From Eubacteriales bacterium (lineage in GTDB: Bacteria > Bacillota > Clostridia > Tissierellales > GPF-1): a DNA stretch of 64,000 nt. A model generated the notes under the pieces. It saw only the letters and a program-made list of their open reading frames with translations. It ran no database searches and was not told the DNA's origin. Below, piece by piece: positions 58,366 through 64,000 of the stretch. Numbering within the stretch: position 1 is the first letter of the stretch; each line of letters begins with the position of its first letter. The stretch is from assembly GCA_030625815.1 (NCBI GenBank), contig DAOUQF010000014.1:1-64000 (forward strand), in the 5' to 3' direction. A program made the translations under genes and the position numbers.

Positions 58366-60987
58366 ATGACAAAGTTTGTATACTTTTTCGACGAAGGTCG
58401 AAAAGAAATGAAGGAATTGCTTGGCGGTAAAGGCGCGAACCTAGCTGAAATGACAGGCATGGGTCTTCCGATTCCACAAGGCTTCACTGTTTCTACAGAG
58501 GCGTGTAACGATTATTACGCGCAAGGTCAAAAGATTTCTGATGAAATCAAAACACAAATTGAAGAGCAATTAGTGAAATTGGAGCGAGTATCCGGCAAAA
58601 AATTTGGCGATACTGAAATGCCATTGTTGCTTTCTATCCGTTCTGGCGCACGAGTTTCAATGCCAGGCATGATGGATACGGTATTGAACCTTGGTTTGAC
58701 TGATGTTGCGGTTGAAGGTTTTGCAAAAGCAACTTCCAACCCACGATTTGCATATGATTCTTACCGTCGATTTATTCAAATGTATTCTGACGTTGTTAAG
58801 GGTATTGCGAAATCCAAATTCGAGCGCGTTTTGGATGAAATCAAAGAAGCCAAAGGTATTGAAGACGATACGCAAATGTCTGCTGACGATTTGAAACAAG
58901 TTGTTCAAGAGTTTAAAGCTCTTTACAAGCAAGAAATGGGTGAGACTTTCCCTCAAGATCCCAAAGAGCAATTGTTTGAATCAATCATAGCGGTATTCAG
59001 TTCATGGGACAACCCTCGAGCAGTTATCTATCGTCGTATGAATGGCATCGCCAGCAACTGGGGAACTGCCGTAAACGTACAGATGATGGTATTTGGCAAC
59101 ATGGGCGAAACTTCAGGTACTGGTGTTGCATTTACTCGTAACCCGGCAACCGGCGAAGCGGGCATCTATGGCGAATACTTGATCAACGCGCAGGGCGAAG
59201 ACGTTGTTGCGGGTATCCGTACGCCTCTACCAATCCGCAAGCTTGAAGAAGATATGCCAGTCATCTATAAAGAATTCATTGAAATTGCAGAAGGTCTTGA
59301 GCTACATTACAAAGATATGCAAGATATGGAATTCACAATTGAAGATAAGAAACTATATTTCCTTCAAACACGTAACGGCAAGCGTACAGCAGCCGCTGCA
59401 TTGAAGATCGCTGTTGATCTAGTGGAAGAAGGAATGGTTACAACTGATGAAGCATTGATGAAAGTCGATCCTAATCAATTGGACCAATTGCTTCATCCAA
59501 TGTTTGACGAAGCGGCTTTGAAAGCGGGTACAATAGTAGCCAATGGTCTTCCTGCATCTCCAGGTGCGGCGGCAGGTCAGGTTTACTTTACAGCTGAAGA
59601 TGCGGCAGAAGCGGCAGAGCGTGGCGAGCGTGTTATCTTGGTTCGTTTGGAGACTTCTCCAGAGGATATTGAAGGCATGTACGCTGCGAAGGGTATTTTA
59701 ACTGTTCGTGGCGGTATGACTTCTCATGCAGCCGTAGTTGCTCGTGGCATTGGTACTTGTTGTGTATCTGGTTGTGCCGATATTAAAATCGACGAGAAAG
59801 CAAAAGTATTCACTGTTGCTGGACAATCAATCAATGAAGGAGAATTCATTTCTCTTGATGGCTCAACAGGCAATGTATATATTGAAGACATCAAAACAGT
59901 TGATCCTGAAATTTCAGGCGACTTTGCAACATTTATGGCATGGGCAGACGCTGCTCGTACGATGAACGTTCGTACAAATGCTGACACTCCTCGCGACGCA
60001 GCGAAAGCGGTTGAGTTTGGAGCGGAAGGAATCGGTCTTTGCCGTACGGAGCATATGTTCTTCGAAGAAGAGCGAATTGCAAAAATGCGCATCATGATTC
60101 TTTCTAAAAAGGAAGAAGCTCGTCGTGAAGCGTTGAATGAATTGCTTCCATACCAAAAAGCTGACTTTATTGGTATCTACGAAGCAATGGAAGGCCGTCC
60201 AGTGACAGTTCGTTTGTTGGATCCGCCTCTTCACGAATTCTTGCCTCACGAAGATGCAGACATTAAAGTATTGGCAAAAGAAATGGGCGTATCTTTTGAA
60301 GAGTTGAAAGAAACAAAAGACAGTCTTCACGAATTCAACCCAATGATGGGTCACCGTGGTTGCCGTTTGGCCGTTTCTTACCCAGAAATTGCTGAAATGC
60401 AAGCACGTGCGATTGCAGAAGCTGCAGCATTCGTAAACAAAGAAAAAGGCTTAAATGTAGTTCCAGAGATCATGATTCCACTAGTTGGAGAAGTGAAGGA
60501 ACTTAAATATGTCAAAGATATCGTTGTACGAACTGTTGAAGCAGTTAAAGCGGAAACAGGCGTTGATTTCAAATACATGGTTGGTACCATGATTGAGATT
60601 CCACGTGCAGCTTTGACTGCGGATCAAATCGCAACGGAAGCTGAGTTCTTCTCATTCGGAACGAATGACTTGACTCAAATGACATTTGGTTTCTCTCGAG
60701 ATGACGCGGGTAAATTCTTAGCGGATTATTACTCAAAAGGCATCTACGAGCAAGACCCGTTTGCACGTCTTGACCAAACTGGTGTAGGCCAATTGGTTGA
60801 AATGGCAACGAAAAAAGGTCGCGCAACTCGTGCAGGATTGAAAGTCGGCATTTGCGGCGAGCATGGTGGAGAGCCAACTTCAGTTGAGTTCTGCCATAAT
60901 GTTGGTTTGGATTATGTGTCTTGTTCACCATTCCGTGTGCCTATCGCACGTTTGGCGGCAGCGCAAGCAGCAATCAAAAACAAATAG
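58366..60987 (+). CDS. ppdK: Pyruvate, phosphate dikinase
   Basis: An 873-residue enzyme that interconverts pyruvate, ATP and phosphate with PEP, AMP and pyrophosphate; in anaerobes it often serves glycolysis. The N-terminal ATP-grasp domain, the central swivelling domain with His454 in GGMTSHAAVVARG (the preceding Thr is the regulator's target) and the C-terminal PEP barrel (FGTNDLTQ, GICGEHGGEP) are all present. Codons look optimised for high expression (many GGT, CGT, AAC). Co-transcribed with its regulator at 57539. Confidence 0.97.
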   Translation: MTKFVYFFDEGRKEMKELLGGKGANLAEMTGMGLPIPQGFTVSTEACNDYYAQGQKISDEIKTQIEEQLVKLERVSGKKFGDTEMPLLLSIRSGARVSMPGMMDTVLNLGLTDVAVEGFAKATSNPRFAYDSYRRFIQMYSDVVKGIAKSKFERVLDEIKEAKGIEDDTQMSADDLKQVVQEFKALYKQEMGETFPQDPKEQLFESIIAVFSSWDNPRAVIYRRMNGIASNWGTAVNVQMMVFGNMGETSGTGVAFTRNPATGEAGIYGEYLINAQGEDVVAGIRTPLPIRKLEEDMPVIYKEFIEIAEGLELHYKDMQDMEFTIEDKKLYFLQTRNGKRTAAAALKIAVDLVEEGMVTTDEALMKVDPNQLDQLLHPMFDEAALKAGTIVANGLPASPGAAAGQVYFTAEDAAEAAERGERVILVRLETSPEDIEGMYAAKGILTVRGGMTSHAAVVARGIGTCCVSGCADIKIDEKAKVFTVAGQSINEGEFISLDGSTGNVYIEDIKTVDPEISGDFATFMAWADAARTMNVRTNADTPRDAAKAVEFGAEGIGLCRTEHMFFEEERIAKMRIMILSKKEEARREALNELLPYQKADFIGIYEAMEGRPVTVRLLDPPLHEFLPHEDADIKVLAKEMGVSFEELKETKDSLHEFNPMMGHRGCRLAVSYPEIAEMQARAIAEAAAFVNKEKGLNVVPEIMIPLVGEVKELKYVKDIVVRTVEAVKAETGVDFKYMVGTMIEIPRAALTADQIATEAEFFSFGTNDLTQMTFGFSRDDAGKFLADYYSKGIYEQDPFARLDQTGVGQLVEMATKKGRATRAGLKVGICGEHGGEPTSVEFCHNVGLDYVSCSPFRVPIARLAAAQAAIKNK

Positions 60988-60995
60988 AAATTTTG

Positions 60996-61026
60996 AAGGA
61001 GGCTCTGACGAGAGCCTCTTTTTTTT
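60996..61026 (+). terminator. Terminator after ppdK
   Basis: GAGGCTCT and AGAGCCTC form an 8-bp stem with a GACG loop, then T8. Confidence 0.9.
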
Positions 61027-61058
61027 ATGGAATTTTTTGCATTTTTTCCTTTGGAGAG

Positions 61059-61087
61059 TTGACATTTCCTTCGGTTAGCAGTATATT
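61059..61087 (+). promoter_or_regulatory. Promoter of the NifX/MinD cluster
   Basis: A consensus TTGACA (61059) with TATATT (61082), spacer 17. The expected start lies at the left end of the palindrome at 61093. Confidence 0.85.
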
Positions 61088-61092
61088 ATAAA

Positions 61093-61106
61093 TGTGCATA
61101 TGCACA
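61093..61106. promoter_or_regulatory. Palindromic operator
   Basis: TGTGCATATGCACA is a perfect 14-base palindrome at the transcription start, between the -10 and the ribosome site. A repressor bound here would block transcription. The first gene encodes a helix-turn-helix domain, so self-control is a reasonable guess. Confidence 0.7.
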
Positions 61107-61125
61107 ATTGCGAAGGAGGAGATGC

Positions 61126-61803
61126 ATGAAGGGGCCATATAAAAAACGATATTGCCGGCGTTTGGATAAGGAAAAGATCTTTCATCCTCTTGGGATGGAA
61201 ATGAATGAAGAAGCATCCGTTCGAATTAGTTTAGATGAATTTGAAGCTATGCGATTGTGTGATTTTGAAGGTAAAAACCAGACTGAGGCAAGTCGGGAAA
61301 TGAAGGTGTCGCGTGCGACTATTCAGAGGTTGCTGCAGACTGGGCGCAAAAAAATGACCGATGCGTTATTGAACTACAAGACTATCGTTCTTGAAAATGA
61401 AACAGAGTATATTCAACTTAAAGGAGAGAATAATATGAACAAAGAAGCACAGAAGAGTTTAAAGCTTGCATTGCCAACAACGGACAAGCAAATGGTTGAC
61501 GAGCATTTTGGACATTGCAAGTACTTTGCAATCTACCAAGTGGAAGGCAATCGAATTCTGGAAACCTCATATTTGGAAGCGCCAGTTCATGCGCCGGGCG
61601 TACTTCCCAAGTTTTTAGGGGAGAATAATGTGGATGTCATCATTACCGGCGGAATGGGTCAGATGGCCATCAACTTGTTCAAGCAGCAGAATATTGAAGT
61701 GATCCTTGGGGCACGGGGAAACATTGACGATAATTTGAAGGTGTATCTGGGCGGTGACCTTGTGTCGACTGGAGAAGCTTGTAAACATGACCACGAACAT
61801 TAA
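61126..61803 (+). CDS. DUF134 helix-turn-helix protein fused to a NifX/NifB-like cofactor-binding domain
   Basis: A 225-residue two-domain protein. The N-terminal DUF134 part (about 1-95) has RISLDEFEAMRLCDFEG and the helix-turn-helix TEASREMKVSRATIQRLL. The C-terminal part (about 110-225) is the dinitrogenase iron-molybdenum cofactor-type domain with DEHFGHCKYFAIYQV and ITGGMGQMAINLF, ending in a His-rich KHDHEH. The fusion suggests a regulator that senses a metal-sulfur cluster (inference). The ATG at 61126 follows AAGGAGGAG; an ATG at 61122 is out of frame. Confidence 0.87.
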   Translation: MKGPYKKRYCRRLDKEKIFHPLGMEMNEEASVRISLDEFEAMRLCDFEGKNQTEASREMKVSRATIQRLLQTGRKKMTDALLNYKTIVLENETEYIQLKGENNMNKEAQKSLKLALPTTDKQMVDEHFGHCKYFAIYQVEGNRILETSYLEAPVHAPGVLPKFLGENNVDVIITGGMGQMAINLFKQQNIEVILGARGNIDDNLKVYLGGDLVSTGEACKHDHEH

Positions 61804-61813
61804 GGAGAAGAAG

Positions 61814-62188
61814 ATGAAGATAGCAGTTTGCGCGAAAACAGAGGGAATGGAATCCGTTGTTGATGATCGATTTGGCAGAGCGGAATATTATGTGATTTTT
61901 GATACGAACAAGCTTGTTGGCGAAACCGTCGAAAATTCAGCAAAAGGAGAACCGGCGGGTGCGGGTGGATCTGCAGTGCGTCTGTTGAGCAACCATAATG
62001 TTGAGGTTATTTTGGTTCCGGAATTGGGACCAAAAGCGGTTGATGCAGTTAATGGGTTTGAGATGAAGGCATATCGTTATGCGGATCGAAAGACGGTTCG
62101 AGAAACCATTGCAGCCTATCAGGCTGGCGGGTTGCAACAAATCGAGACGAGCACAACGAGAAGCAAAAGCGGCTTGAGAAGAGCATAG
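61814..62188 (+). CDS. NifX/NifB-family metal-cluster-binding protein
   Basis: A 124-residue single-domain relative of the cofactor-binding half of the previous protein. It has DDRFGRAEYYVIFD and EVILVPELGPKAVDAV. Relatives bind iron-molybdenum or molybdenum-copper sulfur clusters (for example the orange protein of Desulfovibrio); no nitrogenase genes occur here. The ATG at 61814 follows TAAGGAGAAG, ten bases after the previous stop. Part of a four-gene operon. Confidence 0.88.
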   Translation: MKIAVCAKTEGMESVVDDRFGRAEYYVIFDTNKLVGETVENSAKGEPAGAGGSAVRLLSNHNVEVILVPELGPKAVDAVNGFEMKAYRYADRKTVRETIAAYQAGGLQQIETSTTRSKSGLRRA

Positions 62189-62199
62189 AGGACAGACTT

Positions 62200-63030
62200 A
62201 TGAAAATTGCAATACTGAGCGGGAAGGGCGGAACAGGAAAAACGACCCTTGCAACGAATCTTTTCAAAACTAGAAATCAAGGCATTCTTATCGATGCCGA
62301 TGTAGAGGAACCCAATAGCCATCTGTTTTTAAAGCCCCTTATTATGGAGAGGATCACGATCAAGAAAGGGTACCCGGTCGTGAATGCCGAGACCTGCACC
62401 CTTTGTGGCGCTTGCGGAGATTTCTGCCGGTACAATGCGATCCTGCCGACGAAGAAAAAGGTGTTGGTTTATCCGGAACTTTGTCATGATTGCGGCGGCT
62501 GCCAATTGGTTTGTCCGGCGGATGCAATTCAATATCAAAATCGGACCATCGGCAACGTGTTTTACGGGAAGATGGAGTCGGGATTGTCCGTCGCTTATGG
62601 TGATTTGCTGGTTGGCGAGGTTTCAGGCGTTCCAATTATTGAGAATTTGCGGGAGATGACGGACAAGGAGCCTTTGGTCTTTATCGATTCGCCGCCGGGC
62701 ACAGCTTGTTCAACCGTAGCGGCTGTTGAGGGCGTCGACTATGCGATAATTGCGACAGAACCCACACCCTTTGGTGTCAGTGATATGAAATTGGTTGTTG
62801 AGATGCTTCGCAATTTCTCTATTGAAATGGGTGTTGTCATCAACAAGGCGGGTCTTGGCGATCAAGAGGTCTATGAATACTGCGAGGAAGAGAATTTGAC
62901 GATCCTTGCGGAAATCCCATTCTCGAAAGCCTATGCGAAATGTTATGCGAGCGGCGGCATGCTCAGTGATGAATTCCCTGAGTTTCGAGAAAAAATGGAG
63001 CAAATTTTAGATCAGATCATCAAAGACTGA
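62200..63030 (+). CDS. MinD/Mrp-like ATPase with inserted two-cluster ferredoxin domain, first copy
   Basis: A 276-residue P-loop protein. Its deviant Walker A is GKGGTGKTT (8-16), with Asp in DADVEEPN and DSPPGTAC. A ferredoxin module is inserted at about 60-110 with two Cys sets (CTLCGACGDFC and CHDCGGCQLVC, each closed by a distant Cys-Pro or Cys), expected to hold two [4Fe-4S] clusters. Such proteins pair with NifX-like and orange-protein genes in anaerobes. Likely acts in assembling or moving a metal cluster, or in partition; not proved. Eleven bases separate it from the preceding gene. Confidence 0.9.
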   Translation: MKIAILSGKGGTGKTTLATNLFKTRNQGILIDADVEEPNSHLFLKPLIMERITIKKGYPVVNAETCTLCGACGDFCRYNAILPTKKKVLVYPELCHDCGGCQLVCPADAIQYQNRTIGNVFYGKMESGLSVAYGDLLVGEVSGVPIIENLREMTDKEPLVFIDSPPGTACSTVAAVEGVDYAIIATEPTPFGVSDMKLVVEMLRNFSIEMGVVINKAGLGDQEVYEYCEEENLTILAEIPFSKAYAKCYASGGMLSDEFPEFREKMEQILDQIIKD

Positions 63031-63044
63031 AAGAGGAGTACGGG

Positions 63045-63905
63045 ATGGAAAGAAAAGAAATTGCAATACTTTCAGGGAAGGGCGGTACAGGGAAAACCTC
63101 GCTGATCGCTTCCATGATTCCCTATTTTCAAAATTTGGTTTTGGCCGATTGCGATGTGGATGCGCCGGATCTTCATATCCTGCTGGATGAGCTGAATCGA
63201 CAGTCGAGAGACTTTGTCGGTCTTCAGCGTCCTGTCATTGATCTTGACCGCTGCATCCATTGTCAAGCCTGTGTGAACCATTGTAAATTCCACGCCATAA
63301 CGGAATCTATTGAATTGATTCCAAGCAAGTGCGAGGGATGCGGGGTTTGCGAACTGGTTTGCCCGGTGGATGCGATAAAAATGGAAGATTATGTGGTTGG
63401 CAAAGTTTTTGCCAGTGATACGAAGTATGGGGAACTGATTCATGCGCGGTTGATTCCAGGAGAAGAAACCTCCGGCAAATTGGTGTCTGAGGTAAGGAAA
63501 GCAGCAAAAGAAGTCGCGGATCAAAAACAGCGAGACTGGATCTTGATCGATGGATCGCCCGGGATTGCCTGCAATGTAATCTCATCAATCACCGGCGTTT
63601 CCAAGGTGATCCTAGTGATTGAACCGACACTTTCGGGGTTGCATGATCTCAAAAAGGTTGTTACATTGGTGCAGGGATTTCGGATTCCTCTCCTAGTGGT
63701 CTTGAACAAGTCTGACCTTTCGGCTGAGGGGAAGAGCGAGATTCGACAATATTGTCAAGAAAATGGGATTGAGATTGTATTGGAAATCCCCTTCGAAGAG
63801 AATATGGTTGCTGCAATCGTTAATCGAGAACTACCGTCTCTTTATGATCGGGCATTCTTTGATAGGATTGGATTTGATCAGTTTATTGAACGGATTAAAG
63901 AATAA
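63045..63905 (+). CDS. MinD/Mrp-like ATPase with inserted two-cluster ferredoxin domain, second copy
   Basis: A 286-residue paralogue of the protein at 62200 in the same operon. It has GKGGTGKTS, DCDVDAPD and DGSPGIACN, and a ferredoxin insert with CIHCQACVNHC and CEGCGVCELVC. The two copies have diverged well beyond recent duplication, so they probably form a heterodimer as proposed for the ORP-complex ATPases (inference). GAGGAG precedes the ATG. A hairpin follows. Confidence 0.9.
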   Translation: MERKEIAILSGKGGTGKTSLIASMIPYFQNLVLADCDVDAPDLHILLDELNRQSRDFVGLQRPVIDLDRCIHCQACVNHCKFHAITESIELIPSKCEGCGVCELVCPVDAIKMEDYVVGKVFASDTKYGELIHARLIPGEETSGKLVSEVRKAAKEVADQKQRDWILIDGSPGIACNVISSITGVSKVILVIEPTLSGLHDLKKVVTLVQGFRIPLLVVLNKSDLSAEGKSEIRQYCQENGIEIVLEIPFEENMVAAIVNRELPSLYDRAFFDRIGFDQFIERIKE

Positions 63906-63916
63906 TAGAAGAAACA

Positions 63917-63953
63917 AAACAGCTGCAGGCCAAAAGGCCTGCAGCTGTTTGTA
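63917..63953. terminator. Bidirectional terminator
   Basis: AAACAGCTGCAGGCC and GGCCTGCAGCTGTTT form a perfect 15-bp stem with an AAAA loop. The T run on the plus strand is short, and the A-rich left flank gives a T run for the opposite strand. Confidence 0.82.
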
Positions 63954-63955
63954 CG

Positions 63956-64000
63956 TTACTTGCTTTTTTTTCTCTTTAGAATCGATTTGATCTTGGGTAG
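63956..64000 (-). CDS. Possible 3' end of a minus-strand gene (partial)
   Basis: Read on the minus strand, a frame open to the window edge encodes a basic tail ending KRKKSK before a TAA at 63956-63958. Its position next to the bidirectional hairpin supports a convergent gene, but only 14 codons are visible and the product cannot be named. Confidence 0.4.
   Translation of the reverse strand, partial: LPKIKSILKRKKSK

Noticed and set aside
61754-61813. Longer N-terminus for the NifX-like protein
   Set aside because: The upstream in-frame start overlaps the previous gene and the ribosome site TAAGGAGAAG fits the ATG at 61814.

Overview
The window is a 64 kb chromosomal piece of a low-to-mid GC Gram-positive bacterium, most likely an anaerobic member of the Clostridia. 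The evidence is a glmS ribozyme ahead of glmS, cyclic-di-GMP-I (GEMM-I) riboswitches, a class D-type sortase with LPXTG-like substrates, strong GGAGG ribosome binding sites, pyruvate phosphate dikinase with its regulator, HPr/enzyme I, a dgt-dnaG-rpoD operon and ferredoxin-fused MinD-type ATPases. The species cannot be named from the sequence alone. No phage, insertion sequence or CRISPR array was found.

Layout. 1-1.9 kb: the end of an rRNA operon (5S rRNA) and 16 tRNA genes on the plus strand, with three copies of a structured ~80-base repeat set between tRNAs. 2.0-9.9 kb: a cell-surface module of a sortase, two large 10-repeat wall-anchored proteins and a secreted transglutaminase-like protein. 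All but the sortase are preceded by c-di-GMP riboswitches, four aptamers in total, two of them in tandem. 9.9-20.3 kb: mixed metabolism and repair, including a tightly overlapping patatin, tRNA-modification, GNAT, Gate-domain pair and AlkD operon. 20.4-25.4 kb: an unusual double-domain ThyX-like protein, a SpoU methylase, lipoate ligase and an M3 peptidase. 25.7-29.9 kb: a divergent type IIA topoisomerase pair. 30.0-33.1 kb: ptsH-ptsI and DegV. 33.1-36.9 kb: a TVP38 protein, NAD synthetase and a YitT protein. 37.0-42.8 kb: a tandem MFS pair, glmM, the glmS ribozyme and glmS. 43-51 kb: a hypothetical protein, a small ArAE protein, a GNAT, a LytS/LytTR two-component system next to a CstA-type transporter, a DJ-1 protein and an ammonium transporter. 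51.2-57.4 kb: dgt-dnaG-rpoD, trmK, a Nif3-like gene and RNase P RNA. 57.5-61 kb: the PPDK regulator and PPDK. 61-63.9 kb: a NifX/MinD-ferredoxin cluster under a palindromic operator. The start of a further minus-strand gene's 3' end is at the right edge.

How the parts work together. Amino-sugar supply (GlmM, GlmS with its ribozyme) feeds wall synthesis, and the sortase and adhesins decorate that wall under second-messenger control. HPr and EI with a candidate cre site, PPDK with its regulator and the CstA-type importer with its sensor describe control of the PEP-pyruvate node. The most notable items for follow-up are the c-di-GMP surface module with tandem aptamers, the covarying tRNA-spacer repeats, the ThyX-like pseudo-dimer, and the palindrome-controlled NifX/MinD cluster.
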